DNA from: WTGJ01 sp965237765
GTDB lineage: Bacteria; Chloroflexota; Anaerolineae; Aggregatilineales; Phototrophicaceae
Direction: 5' to 3'
DNA: 64,000 bases
NCBI GenBank assembly: GCA_965237765.1
Contig: OZ250157.1
Location: 2,604,001 to 2,668,000, forward strand
A program made the position numbers and the translations under genes. How positions within the stretch are numbered: position 1 is the stretch's first letter; the number at the start of each line of letters is the position of its first letter. Positions 35,464 through 44,312 of this stretch are shown here, one piece after another. The notes beneath the pieces were generated by a model. That model saw nothing but the letters and a program-made list of their open reading frames with translations, searched no databases and was not told the DNA's origin.

Positions 35464-36600
35464 GGCGCGTACTTCTTCCCTCGCGCCTTCGTCCGTCTCG
35501 CCCCGCTCGTATTGTCGCAAAATCGGCCACGCCACGCTGCCCAGGATTCGCCACAGCCCCCAGGCCGCATGTCCGCGAACGATGGCCGTCTCATGTCGTA
35601 ACAATCGCTCAAGCGGCGCGATGGCCGCCTCATCACCCCAGTTACCAGCCGCGATGCACGCGTTGCGCAATAAACGCGGCAGCCCTATCCGCCAGAGCGC
35701 CGTTTGCCGATAACGCGCCGCGAATTTCGCTTCTGTGAGTGTGAAAAGAGCCAGCAGCTGGGGCGCGGCGCGCTCGATATCCGCTGCACAAAACACCGGC
35801 TCGCACTCATCGGGGGCGAAGCGCTGGAATGGGCAAACTTCCTGACAAATATCGCAGCCGAAAATCCAGTTGCCCATTTTGGGGCGCAACTCGCGCGCGA
35901 CCCAACCCTTATATTCGATGGTGAGATAGCTGATGCAGCGGCGCGAATCCAACACGTATGGCGCTGGGAAGGCATCGGTCGGGCAAGCTTGCAAACAACG
36001 TTGGCAACTGCCGCACATCGTTTCAGCGGCGGGAGCGTCGTATTCGTCGAAGGTCATCGTAGTCAGCAAGACGCCGAGAAAGAAATTGCCGCCGCGCCTT
36101 GGGTGAATGAGCATCGTATTCTTGCCTACGAAACCCAAGCCCGCGCGCTGGCCATGGCTCCGCTCGAGCAAGGCGCCCGTATCGACATAAACCTTCCAAT
36201 CTTCCGAGCGCCGGCGCGGTGCAATACCGGTAAGCGAATGCGCGAATGCCTTCAGCCGTTCTTCCATAACATCGTGATAATCCGCTCCCCAGGCATAAGC
36301 TGCGATCCTGCCGCGCGCGGGATTGCGCAACTCAGCAGTAGGGATCTGCCCGCGCATGGCCTTAGCGTAATCCAACCCGACCACGACCAACGAACGAACA
36401 CCGGGCAATACCATCTTCAGATCCTGCCGGCGGCGGACGCGATCTTCGCGCGCCAAATAGGCCATACTCCCATGCATTTCCGCCGCCAGCCAGCGCAGGT
36501 AAGCGCCCAGGCGTGGCGAGGCTTCGGCTGGAGTGATGCCTACCAGGTTGAAACCGGCCTGCCGCGCGCGCTCCTTCCATAGCGCAGCTGATGCACGCAA
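35452..36600 (-). CDS. queG: Epoxyqueuosine reductase
   Basis: Cobalamin- and Fe-S-dependent enzyme for the last step of queuosine synthesis. 382 residues. Two 4Fe-4S motifs, CGSCQRCLQACP and CDICQEVCP, are present, along with KNTMLIHPRRGG and a C-terminal HEAT-like repeat region. The start is TTG 36600, supported by a near-perfect AGGAGG six bases upstream; no ATG or GTG lies in a suitable place. Works with tgt. The predicted -10 on the minus strand (36642-36647) overlaps that of the divergent methyltransferase gene. Confidence 0.94.
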   Translation of the reverse strand: MRASAALWKERARQAGFNLVGITPAEASPRLGAYLRWLAAEMHGSMAYLAREDRVRRRQDLKMVLPGVRSLVVVGLDYAKAMRGQIPTAELRNPARGRIAAYAWGADYHDVMEERLKAFAHSLTGIAPRRRSEDWKVYVDTGALLERSHGQRAGLGFVGKNTMLIHPRRGGNFFLGVLLTTMTFDEYDAPAAETMCGSCQRCLQACPTDAFPAPYVLDSRRCISYLTIEYKGWVARELRPKMGNWIFGCDICQEVCPFQRFAPDECEPVFCAADIERAAPQLLALFTLTEAKFAARYRQTALWRIGLPRLLRNACIAAGNWGDEAAIAPLERLLRHETAIVRGHAAWGLWRILGSVAWPILRQYERGETDEGAREEVRALLD

Positions 36601-36641
36601 ACTCCACCTCCTGATTCAGAAAGGAGTGCCCCTATTCTTGC

Positions 36642-36649
36642 GCTATACT
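36642..36649. promoter_or_regulatory. Overlapping back-to-back -10 hexamers for queG (-) and methyltransferase (+)
   Basis: On + TATACT at 36644-36649; on - TATAGC at 36647-36642, sharing the TATA core. The + start would coincide with ATG 36657; the - start near 36635 leaves a 35-nt leader carrying the AGGAGG of queG. Confidence 0.45.
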
Positions 36650-36656
36650 CGCGCGA

Positions 36657-37481
36657 ATGTCAAATTGCGCGCCGGATTGGAGCGGGATGACGAAACCAAA
36701 CGCCAAGCTCGATTCGAAGAGTTTGTCGCAGGAGCGTTATAGCCGTCTGGCAGAGCGCTACGTGCATAGTGACACGCACGCGAAGGGAGAAGATCTGGAA
36801 CGACTCTTCGCCATCGGCGCGCCGCAGCCAAATTGGTGTGCGCTCGATATCGCCACTGGCGGCGGACACACGGCCTTGAAATTCGCGCCCTGCGTTGCGC
36901 ATATCACCGTAAGCGATTTCGCCTCCCCGATGCTCGCCGCGGCCGAGGCCCATTTGCGCTCCCAAGGCGTGACGAATGCCGACTATCAGTACGCCGATGC
37001 CGAAGAAATGCCCTTCGCGGATGCCAGCTATGATCTCGTTACCTGCCGCCTGGCACTCCATCACTTCCCCCAACCATCGCGCTTCTTTCAAGAAGCGGCG
37101 CGCGTGTTGCGGCCTAGCGGATACCTGCTCATCCAGGACCATTGCGCGCCCGAAGATGAAGCTGCCGCAGATTACCTCGATGCTTTCGAGACGCTGCGCG
37201 ACCCCAGCCACGGCCGCACACTGCGCGAAAGCGATTGGCAACGGGAATTCCACGATGTCGGGCTCACCATTGTCGCGCACGAAACGCTGATGAAGCGGCA
37301 TGATCTACGCTCCTGGGCGCGGCGTCAGGATTGCAGCGATGGGGTAATCAAACGGCTGGAGGTGCTTTTGGCCCGCGCGCCGCAAATCGCCCGCGAATGG
37401 GTACAGCCGCGCGCGCTGGGTAGTGAGGACGCCAGCTTCGCCAACCGCAACATCATCATTAAAGGGCAGAAAGCGAGCTAA
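36657..37481 (+). CDS. SAM-dependent class I methyltransferase (UbiE-like)
   Basis: 274 residues with motif I LDIATGGGHTA, acidic strand-2 residue in VSDFASPML, PFADASYDLVTCRLALHHF and the VLRPSGYLLIQD segment, all typical of UbiE/Methyltransf_11 proteins. The substrate cannot be told. ATG 36657 lies 7 nt after a TATACT, consistent with a leaderless message; an in-frame ATG at 36687 with GGAG upstream is the alternative. It converges on the glycosyltransferase gene, both stops being inside CTAA. Confidence 0.85.
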   Translation: MSNCAPDWSGMTKPNAKLDSKSLSQERYSRLAERYVHSDTHAKGEDLERLFAIGAPQPNWCALDIATGGGHTALKFAPCVAHITVSDFASPMLAAAEAHLRSQGVTNADYQYADAEEMPFADASYDLVTCRLALHHFPQPSRFFQEAARVLRPSGYLLIQDHCAPEDEAAADYLDAFETLRDPSHGRTLRESDWQREFHDVGLTIVAHETLMKRHDLRSWARRQDCSDGVIKRLEVLLARAPQIAREWVQPRALGSEDASFANRNIIIKGQKAS

Positions 37482-38725
37482 ACGGATACCGTCATTTCTT
37501 CTAGCGCCTGCGCCGCGCGCGCCGCCCCGCCCAACGAACTCATCTCTTTGGCAAGCTCAAGCGCACGTTCTCGTACCGCCTCATCTTTACGCAAAGCGAG
37601 CGCCGCTCCCGCCAACATTCCCTGGCGCACGTCATGCGCGCTCAACTGAAGGCCTACTTTCGCCTGCGCCACGCGCCTCGCCTGGGCGCGTTGGTCGGCG
37701 GCATGCGGCACGACGATTTGCGGAATGCCATGGATAAGCAGGGCGTGTGTCGTGCCCATGCCACCATGTTGGAATGCGAGACTTGTCCGCGGCAATACAT
37801 GGGCGAATGATATCCATTGCAAGAGACGCGTCGAGGGTGGCAAGGCGGCCAATAACGTCGCTTTTTCCTCTGCTTCAATGTGTTGTTCGCCCAGCGTGAT
37901 GATGGGGAGCAAGCCTGCGCGCGCTGCCGCCTGCGCTGCCCAAGCATAAAACCCCAGCTCACCGCGGAAAGTAGTGCCCAACGTGATGATCGCGAGCGGC
38001 CGCTGCGCTGGAATCTCGCGCAACCAGGCCGGCGCATCTTCGGGCGGCGGCCTCAACGCCACACCACCGAAATAGCGATTTTGTGGCAACAAATTCGCCT
38101 CGTCTGCCTGGTACCAGCCACGGGTAAAAAAGCATAGGTGCAGATCCGGGCTCAACACGGCCGGCGCCGCGCCAGCGGAGAAGTTGCGCCCCTCCACGCC
38201 AAAATGCGCAAAGAGTTGCGCCAAGCGCTCGCGACTTGCGGCGGCCAGTTGCCTTTGCACGGGAAACAGGTTTTCCTCATCCAGTGGCCGCAAGGCTGGC
38301 ATCCCCACTACGGCGAATTTAGCGTCCAGTCGCTCGGCCACCAATGCTGCTGCTGGCAGGAACGGGTCGCTGACGATGACATCAGGCGCGGCGGCGAGCG
38401 AATTCGCTGCTTGCAGCAGCGCTTCACCACCAGCCAGCACATTAGGTAGGCTCAGCCAGGTATCCAGCGCCCGCGAATATCGCTGACTCACCGCCTCCAT
38501 CGGCGCCAATTCATCTACCGCCAGTGGCGGCGGTGGCCAGAGCCAGCCTGTTTCGGTAAGGGCGTGGAACGGCAAGTCCGCCCGTTTCAGGTATTCCGCC
38601 AACCCGGCGCCGCTTAGCCAACGCACATCATGCCCGGCGCGGCGCAGGATGAGGGCTATCGGCAGCATCCCCCCCCAATCCGTATGGCTGCGAAGCGGCG
38701 CCGAAACGAACCAGAATTTTGCCAT
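37478..38725 (-). CDS. GT1-family glycosyltransferase (MGT-like)
   Basis: 415-residue GT-B protein of the UDP-glycosyltransferase/macrolide glycosyltransferase type. N-terminal acceptor half begins FVSAPLRSHTDWGGMLPIA. The C-terminal donor half has ITLGTTF, the HGGMGTTHALLIHG and VVPHAADQ motifs of the nucleotide-sugar site. Acceptor may be a lipid, carotenoid or natural product; nothing nearby decides. It starts 4 nt after the end of the epimerase gene on the same strand, so mce and this gene are probably cotranscribed. Confidence 0.85.
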   Translation of the reverse strand: MAKFWFVSAPLRSHTDWGGMLPIALILRRAGHDVRWLSGAGLAEYLKRADLPFHALTETGWLWPPPPLAVDELAPMEAVSQRYSRALDTWLSLPNVLAGGEALLQAANSLAAAPDVIVSDPFLPAAALVAERLDAKFAVVGMPALRPLDEENLFPVQRQLAAASRERLAQLFAHFGVEGRNFSAGAAPAVLSPDLHLCFFTRGWYQADEANLLPQNRYFGGVALRPPPEDAPAWLREIPAQRPLAIITLGTTFRGELGFYAWAAQAAARAGLLPIITLGEQHIEAEEKATLLAALPPSTRLLQWISFAHVLPRTSLAFQHGGMGTTHALLIHGIPQIVVPHAADQRAQARRVAQAKVGLQLSAHDVRQGMLAGAALALRKDEAVRERALELAKEMSSLGGAARAAQALEEMTVSV

Positions 38726-38730
38726 CGTGG

Positions 38731-39129
38731 TCAGGCGGGGGTTTCGTACAGCTCGAGTAATACGCCGCCTGCGCTGCGTGGGTGGATGAAGGCGTAACGT
38801 GTGCCGTCTTCGTGCTCGCTCGCCTCCTCGTTGATGAGCACAACGCCGGCGGCGCGCAGTTTAGCCAGCTGCGCGTCCAGATCAGCCACCTCCAGGCAAA
38901 GATGGTGAATCTTTGTGCCCGGCCGCTCGAGTTGGTGCGCGAGCGGACTATCGGCCGACAGTGGTTGTACCAACTCGATGAGCGAATCGCCTATGCGCAA
39001 GAAGGCGATATCCGCGCTCTCGCTCGCCATCACCTTGCGATCATCCAGTTCCAAGCCCAAAACATCCTGCCAGAACGGCAACGCAGCGTCCATGTCAGCG
39101 ACCAATACGGCGATGTGGTGAATCTTCAT
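38731..39129 (-). CDS. mce: Methylmalonyl-CoA epimerase
   Basis: 132-residue VOC-fold metal enzyme converting (2S)- to (2R)-methylmalonyl-CoA, the step between propionyl-CoA carboxylase and the mutase. Two beta-alpha-beta-beta-beta modules start at IHHIAVLV and IHHLCLEV; His5, His76 and Glu126 are the likely metal ligands. CGGAG precedes ATG 39129. The carboxylase and a methylmalonyl-type mutase are encoded within 9 kb on the other strand. Confidence 0.92.
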   Translation of the reverse strand: MKIHHIAVLVADMDAALPFWQDVLGLELDDRKVMASESADIAFLRIGDSLIELVQPLSADSPLAHQLERPGTKIHHLCLEVADLDAQLAKLRAAGVVLINEEASEHEDGTRYAFIHPRSAGGVLLELYETPA

Positions 39130-39164
39130 CGGTTAACTCCGTAAAAAGGCAGGTGAGGAGCATT

Positions 39165-39176
39165 TGCTATAATGTA
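39165..39176. promoter_or_regulatory. Extended -10 for acyl-CoA dehydrogenase operon (+), overlapping mce -10 (-)
   Basis: On + TGCTATAAT (TG at 39165-39166, hexamer 39168-39173), an extended -10. On - TACATT at 39176-39171, overlapping by three bases. Predicted starts are about 39180 (+) and 39164 (-). Confidence 0.55.
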
Positions 39177-39220
39177 GGCGGAATGGACATAGAAATAAAC
39201 CAGTAGTGCAGAATGGGCAA

Positions 39221-40405
39221 ATGAACGCGAATGAGATACCCAACCTCCACGGCCTGAGCGAGGAGCACCTGCAACTGCAGCGCGCCGTTCGCGATTTTGC
39301 CAATCGTGAGATTGCTCCCATCGCTGCCGCCATTGATGAAACGGGTGATTTCCCACTGGCGACGATCCAACAAGCCGGCGCGCTGGGGCTCATGGGTATC
39401 GAGGTGCCGGAGGAATATGGCGGCGCCGAGATGGACGCGCTCGCGTATGTGTTGACGATGGTCGAGGTCGCGCGCGCCGATGTTAGCCATTCTACCATTA
39501 TTAGCGTCAACAATTCACTCTATTGCCATGGCATCCTAAAGTTTGGCACCGAGGAGCAGAAACGCCGTTTCCTAGTACCCGTAGCGAGTGGTGCGGCGAT
39601 CGGCGCCTATAGCCTCACTGAGCCGATGTCCGGTAGCGATGCTGGCACGATGGCCAGCCGCGCGGTGCTCAATGCTGCCGGAACGCATTATCTCATCAAC
39701 GGGCGCAAGAGCTGGGTAACGAGCGGGCCTGTCGCCGATTACGCCGTGCTCTTCACCATGACCGATTCGGCGAAAAAACAAGGTGGCATTACGGCTTTCC
39801 TCGTCGATTTGAACCAGGAAGGTTGCATCCGCGGCAAGATCGAGCCGAAGTTGGGCATCCGTGCCAGCGCGACCAGCGAGCTGGTCTTCGAGGATTATGC
39901 CTGCCCGGTCGAAAACGTGCTCGGCGCGCCGGGTCAGGGTTTCAAAATCGCTATGACAGTGCTGGATGCTGGGCGCATCGGCATCGCCGCGCAGGCCCTG
40001 GGCGTCGCCGAGGCTGCCTATGAAGCCAGCCTGTCATATGCGCGCGAGCGGCAAGCTTTCGGCAGTCCCATCGGCAGCTTCCAAATGATCCAGAGCAAGA
40101 TCGCCGATATGAAGACGCGCATCGAAGCCAGTCGCTTGCTGATCTATCACGCAGCGCGCGCTAAGATCGTCGCCGCCCAGAATGGCGCGCGTTATACGAC
40201 TGAAGCGAGCATCGCAAAGTTGTACGCCAGCGAAACAGCGATGTTCGTCACTGACGAGGCACTACAAATTCACGGCGGTGTGGGCTATAGCAAGGAGCAT
40301 CCAGTGGAACGATATTACCGCGACGCGCGGATCACGCGCATCTACGAAGGCACAAGCGAAATCCAACGAATGGTCATCGCCCGTAACGAGCTGGGGCTGC
40401 GCTGA
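39221..40405 (+). CDS. Acyl-CoA dehydrogenase
   Basis: FAD enzyme introducing the 2,3 double bond in acyl-CoA. 394 residues from ATG 39221; GTG 39206 would add five residues, and neither has a strong ribosome site. Motifs: YSLTEPMSGSDAG, SWVTSGPVADY, the QIHGGVGYSKEHPVER signature and IYEGTSEIQRMVIAR, where the Glu is the catalytic base position used by short-chain and butyryl enzymes. The setting suggests a short or branched substrate (butyryl, isobutyryl or 2-methylbutyryl-CoA). First gene of a five-gene run through the first mutase. Confidence 0.92.
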   Translation: MNANEIPNLHGLSEEHLQLQRAVRDFANREIAPIAAAIDETGDFPLATIQQAGALGLMGIEVPEEYGGAEMDALAYVLTMVEVARADVSHSTIISVNNSLYCHGILKFGTEEQKRRFLVPVASGAAIGAYSLTEPMSGSDAGTMASRAVLNAAGTHYLINGRKSWVTSGPVADYAVLFTMTDSAKKQGGITAFLVDLNQEGCIRGKIEPKLGIRASATSELVFEDYACPVENVLGAPGQGFKIAMTVLDAGRIGIAAQALGVAEAAYEASLSYARERQAFGSPIGSFQMIQSKIADMKTRIEASRLLIYHAARAKIVAAQNGARYTTEASIAKLYASETAMFVTDEALQIHGGVGYSKEHPVERYYRDARITRIYEGTSEIQRMVIARNELGLR

Positions 40406-41448
40406 TGGCAAGCAAGATGCGTGGTGCCGTCCTGCGCGAACACGGCGGCCCGGATGTCATCGAATATCGTGAAGACTTGCCCATCCCCGAACCGGGCGCG
40501 GGTGAAGTGCGGCTGCGGATCAGGGCGGCGGCGCTCAATCGGTTGGATCTGTTCGTACGGCGCGGCTGGCGTGGGCTGAATCTGAATTTTCCGCACGTGA
40601 TCTGCGCGGATGGCGCTGGTGTCGTCGATGCGTTGGGCGATGGCGTGCGCCGCGTGTCGGTTGGTGATCGCGTTTGCGTAGACCCAACCATCGTTCCACC
40701 CGATTCGCCCGCACTGGCAACGGGTTTGGAGAATCAGTCGCGCATCGGCATCTTGGGCGAGCACTATCCTGGCCTGGCGGCGGAATACGCGGTAGTGCCA
40801 GCGCGCAATTTGCTCGCCCTGCCGGAACATGTCGATTTCGCCGAGGCGGCGGCGGCGGGCCTGGTCTACGTAACGGCCTGGCATTCGCTGATTACGCGGG
40901 GCGGCTTGCGGGCGGGCGAAAGCGTCCTCATCGTCGGCGCGGGCGGCGGTGTGAATAGCGCCAGCATCCAAATCGCGCGCCTGGCTGGGGCAAAAGTCTA
41001 CGCAATCGGCAGCGACGCCGATCGCTGCGAGCTCGCCACGAAATTGGGGGCTGACGTCACCATCAACCGCGCGGAAACGCCGGCTTGGTCTCGCGAGATC
41101 TATGCGCTCACGGGCAAGCGCGGCGTGGATGTCGTCGTAGATAATGTTGGCGCGGCCACGTTGGGAGATAGCCTGCGTGCCGCGCGCATCGGCGGGCGTG
41201 TACTCATCGTCGGCGGCACGAGCGGTTATGATTTTCCGTTGAATATCGCTCAATTATTCACGCGCCACCTCTCGCTCATCGGCAGCACGATGGGCCCACA
41301 TCAGGATTATCGGAAGGTGATGGGCCTCGTTTTTGACGGTGCTTTGCAAGCAGTAATTGGGGAGCGACTCCCGCTCGCTGACGCGCGCCGCGCGCAAGAA
41401 TTGCTCGAAGACTTCGCGGTACTCGGCAAGATTATCCTTGAACTTTGA
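40405..41448 (+). CDS. Quinone oxidoreductase-like MDR dehydrogenase
   Basis: 347-residue medium-chain dehydrogenase/reductase with the GroES-like N-terminal half and a Rossmann motif VLIVGAGGGVNSASIQIARLAG. ALNRLDLFVRRG and GRVLIVGGTSGYDFP are typical. The cysteines that bind structural and catalytic zinc in alcohol dehydrogenases are missing, so it is a zinc-free oxidoreductase or enoyl reductase-type enzyme. ATG 40405 shares its A with the upstream TGA. A role in reducing an enoyl-CoA-derived intermediate is possible but only inferred from context. Confidence 0.85.
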   Translation: MASKMRGAVLREHGGPDVIEYREDLPIPEPGAGEVRLRIRAAALNRLDLFVRRGWRGLNLNFPHVICADGAGVVDALGDGVRRVSVGDRVCVDPTIVPPDSPALATGLENQSRIGILGEHYPGLAAEYAVVPARNLLALPEHVDFAEAAAAGLVYVTAWHSLITRGGLRAGESVLIVGAGGGVNSASIQIARLAGAKVYAIGSDADRCELATKLGADVTINRAETPAWSREIYALTGKRGVDVVVDNVGAATLGDSLRAARIGGRVLIVGGTSGYDFPLNIAQLFTRHLSLIGSTMGPHQDYRKVMGLVFDGALQAVIGERLPLADARRAQELLEDFAVLGKIILEL

Positions 41449-41935
41449 AAGCCGCGGCGCCTATGCACGCCGATTCGCGCTGTTGCACCACCTGCGCGCC
41501 CTCGCTGATGAATTGGGAATACCGCCAATGCAGAACCTGCTGGCGGAACGTGGGGTGCAGGAAGCACTGCGGCTCAGTCGAAGATTCGACGATGGGCGCG
41601 CGCTGGATTCGCTGGCAGATTTGCGCATCATGAACACTTCAGGCGACCTGCGCGTCTACTTTCGCGGCGCTTTTGGTAGTAAGCCGTTGCGTTATCCCAT
41701 CGACCACTCAACTATAAAGCGCTTACAACACAGGCTGAATGAAGCCAGTTTCGACCACGCGCGCGATGTGGAGCGCTTGCCGCTTGCCACGCCAGAAATC
41801 TGGCTCATCGAACGCGCTGCTGGTGCATACTCCCACAGCCTGCTCGTTTCACCGCACAGCGAAGTTAGGTCGCATGCAGCCATCATCGCTGCAGTCAGCG
41901 AAGCCATCCCGCAGGCGCTGCGTGAAATCCGATGA
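41438..41935 (+). CDS. Hypothetical protein between MDR and CYTH genes
   Basis: 165 residues if translated from TTG 41438 (11-nt overlap with the MDR gene). TTG 41357 and ATG 41528 are other candidates, and the ribosome site is weak at each, so the start is uncertain. I do not recognise the family. Soluble, Arg/Leu-rich, mainly helical at the N-terminus (YARRFALLHHLRALADELG), with the middle reading IMNTSGDLRVYFRG. The end overlaps the CYTH ATG by 4 nt (ATGA), so it is translationally coupled to that gene. Confidence 0.6.
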   Translation: MNFESRGAYARRFALLHHLRALADELGIPPMQNLLAERGVQEALRLSRRFDDGRALDSLADLRIMNTSGDLRVYFRGAFGSKPLRYPIDHSTIKRLQHRLNEASFDHARDVERLPLATPEIWLIERAAGAYSHSLLVSPHSEVRSHAAIIAAVSEAIPQALREIR

Positions 41936-42561
41936 ACGAACATACCGAAACCGAGATCAAACTATATGCGCCAGATTTGGACGCAGTGGAAGCGCGGCTC
42001 CAAACGCTCGGTGCAGAGCTAAAGATGGCGCGCGCGCACGAATACAACCTGCGCTTCGATCATCCGGCGCTGCAGCTGGCGGAAAGACGTGTAGTTTTGC
42101 GCCTGCGGCAGGACCAGCACACGACGCTTACCTATAAAGACGGTGCCACGTTGTATGACGACATCGTCAGCCGCTTCGAGGCAGAAATTTGCGTTGGGGA
42201 TTTCGCAAATACGAAACTCATCCTAGAGAAATTGGGTTTTGTCATCAGCGCCAATTACGAAAAATACCGCTCCAAATACTCTTTGGCGGATGCTGAAATC
42301 GTGTTGGACGAGCTGCCCTTCGGTAATTTCGTGGAAATCGAAGCCGTGCGCGAAGATATAGCCCCATTAATCGAGCGACTGGAATTATCACTCGCGCCGC
42401 GTTTACCCTTTAGCTACCTGCAACTCTTCGCTCATGCCCGGGCCTGGGCACAAGACTCGCTCGGCATAGCGATCGAGAATCTCAGCTTCGAGAATTTCGC
42501 GGGTATCCAGGTGCCACTGGCTGCGCTAAAAGCCCAACGGGAGGGCACGAACCTTGAATGA
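41932..42561 (+). CDS. CYTH-domain protein (class IV adenylate cyclase-like)
   Basis: 209 residues with the CYTH signature ETEIK at residues 5-9, paired basic/acidic strands of a triphosphate tunnel (RRVVLRLRQD, LTYKDG, EAEICV) and VLDELPFGNFVEIE. The N-terminal 170 residues make a full CYTH barrel of the CyaB/thiamine-triphosphatase branch. Cyclase versus triphosphatase activity cannot be told from sequence. It is embedded in an acyl-CoA operon, coupled to the preceding hypothetical gene and overlapping the following mutase gene by 8 nt. Confidence 0.85.
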   Translation: MNEHTETEIKLYAPDLDAVEARLQTLGAELKMARAHEYNLRFDHPALQLAERRVVLRLRQDQHTTLTYKDGATLYDDIVSRFEAEICVGDFANTKLILEKLGFVISANYEKYRSKYSLADAEIVLDELPFGNFVEIEAVREDIAPLIERLELSLAPRLPFSYLQLFAHARAWAQDSLGIAIENLSFENFAGIQVPLAALKAQREGTNLE

Positions 42562-44194
42562 CTCGGGCGATCATTCGTCGGAGCATCGTCGGGAAGACCA
42601 GGCGCGCGCGGCAACAAATCGCTTTGTAGAACGTAGCGTTTCTTTCCGCACTTCTTCGGGTATCCAGCTGGCGCCATTCTATTCAGAAGAGGACGACCAC
42701 GAATCTCCCGGCGACTATCCCTATACGCGCGGCATCCATCGCACCATGTACCGAAGTCGTCTCTGGACGATGCGTCAGTACGCTGGCTTCGGCAGCGCGG
42801 CTGAATCGAACGCGCGCTATCGTTTCTTGCTCGAGAAAGGACAAAGCGGCCTCAGCGTCGCCTTTGACTTGCCGACACAAATCGGTTACGACGCGGATGA
42901 CCCGCTAGCGGAAGGTGAAGTCGGCAAGGTCGGCGTCAGCATCAGCAGCCTGCGGGATATGGAAATGCTGCTGAACGGTATCCCACTGGAACGCGTTTCC
43001 ACCAGCATGACGATCAACGCGCCCGCCGCCATCCTGCTCGCGATGTACATCGCGGCAGGCAAGCGCCAGGGCGTCGACGTGCGGCAGCTGCGTGGCACGG
43101 TCCAGAACGATATCCTCAAAGAATACATCGCCCGTGGCACTTACATCTTCCCGCCCGCGCCATCGATGCGCCTGATTACCGATGTGATGGCTTATTGCCG
43201 CGAGCAGGTGCCGCGTTGGAACACGCTCAGCGTCAGCGGTTACCACATCCGCGAGGCGGGCAGCAGCGCCGTGCAAGAGGTGGCGTTCACACTGGCGAAC
43301 GGCATCGCATATGTGCAGTCAGCGGTGGATGCCGGTATGCAAGTAGACGATTTCGCGCCGCAAATTTCTTTCTTCTTCAATGCGCACAATCATTTTCTGG
43401 AAGAGGTCGCTAAGTTTCGAGCCGCACGCCGTCTCTGGGCGAGCATCATGCGAGAGCGTTTCGGCGCCCGCGAAGAGCGCAGCTTGATGCTCCGTTTCCA
43501 TACGCAAACAGGGGGCAGTACGCTCACTGCCCAACAGCCGGAAAACAACGTCGTCCGCGTGACTCTGCAAGCGCTAGCGGCCATTCTGGGCGGGACACAG
43601 TCGCTACACACCAACAGCATGGATGAGGCGCTCGGTTTGCCTACGGCGAAAGCAGCGCAGATCGCCCTGCGTACTCAGCAGATTCTCGCGCATGAAAGCG
43701 GCATAGCCGATAGTGTTGACCCGCTCGGCGGCAGCCATCTCATCGAAGCTTTGACGACGGAAATCGAGGCGCGCGCGCGGGATTACATCGCCCAGATCGA
43801 CGAACTGGGTGGCGCGCTAGCGGCCATCGAATCCGGTTGGGTGCAAAACGAAATCCTCGATAGCGCATATCGCGCCCAGCGCGAAATTGAGAGTGGCGAA
43901 ACGCTCATCGTCGGCGTGAATTCCTTCGAGCAGGAGGGCGACGCTGACTTGCCTTTGCTGCGCGCCGATCCGGCCGTCGAGCAGGCCCAACGCGACCGGC
44001 TGCAACGCCTGCGTGCGAAACGTGATGGTGCCGGCGCTTCAGCCGCTCGTGACCGCTTAGCGTGCGCGGCCAGAACCAACGAGAATTTGATGCCGCTGCT
44101 GATCAATTGCGTGGAAAGTGACGTCACTATCGGCGAAATCTGTACTATCTTGCGGGATGTCTTTGGCGAATATCAGCCTTCGACCAGCGTTTGA
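42554..44194 (+). CDS. Acyl-CoA mutase large subunit, methylmalonyl-CoA type residues
   Basis: 546-residue TIM-barrel subunit of a B12-dependent acyl-CoA mutase, without the C-terminal cobalamin domain (no DxHxxG). Residues aligned with the specificity pair of the Propionibacterium methylmalonyl-CoA mutase are Tyr76 (in WTMRQYAGF) and Arg194 (ten after Gln184 of GTVQND). They correspond to Tyr89 and Arg207 there, so methylmalonyl-CoA to succinyl-CoA is the best call. The start is TTG 42554: it is the only start codon before the conserved region, and GGGAGGG lies 8 nt upstream. It overlaps the CYTH gene and ends the five-gene operon. A separate small B12-binding subunit must exist elsewhere. 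Confidence 0.9.
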   Translation: MNDSGDHSSEHRREDQARAATNRFVERSVSFRTSSGIQLAPFYSEEDDHESPGDYPYTRGIHRTMYRSRLWTMRQYAGFGSAAESNARYRFLLEKGQSGLSVAFDLPTQIGYDADDPLAEGEVGKVGVSISSLRDMEMLLNGIPLERVSTSMTINAPAAILLAMYIAAGKRQGVDVRQLRGTVQNDILKEYIARGTYIFPPAPSMRLITDVMAYCREQVPRWNTLSVSGYHIREAGSSAVQEVAFTLANGIAYVQSAVDAGMQVDDFAPQISFFFNAHNHFLEEVAKFRAARRLWASIMRERFGAREERSLMLRFHTQTGGSTLTAQQPENNVVRVTLQALAAILGGTQSLHTNSMDEALGLPTAKAAQIALRTQQILAHESGIADSVDPLGGSHLIEALTTEIEARARDYIAQIDELGGALAAIESGWVQNEILDSAYRAQREIESGETLIVGVNSFEQEGDADLPLLRADPAVEQAQRDRLQRLRAKRDGAGASAARDRLACAARTNENLMPLLINCVESDVTIGEICTILRDVFGEYQPSTSV

Positions 44195-44241
44195 GTGACG
44201 GGCGAAGCCCGCTTACAACTGGAAATCGGGGCAGCACTGGC

Positions 44242-44247
44242 TATAAT
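44242..44247 (+). promoter_or_regulatory. Possible -10 for carboxylase genes
   Basis: TATAAT in the 118-nt gap between the mutase and pccB-like genes; transcription would start about 60 nt before ATG 44313. No -35 at proper spacing. The rest of the gap shows nothing I recognise. Confidence 0.4.
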
Positions 44248-44312
44248 CGTTGCGGACTGTGCCATCCATAAGGCTTACCATAACGCAGCGCCCACGTCAG
44301 CGGGGTTACTTG

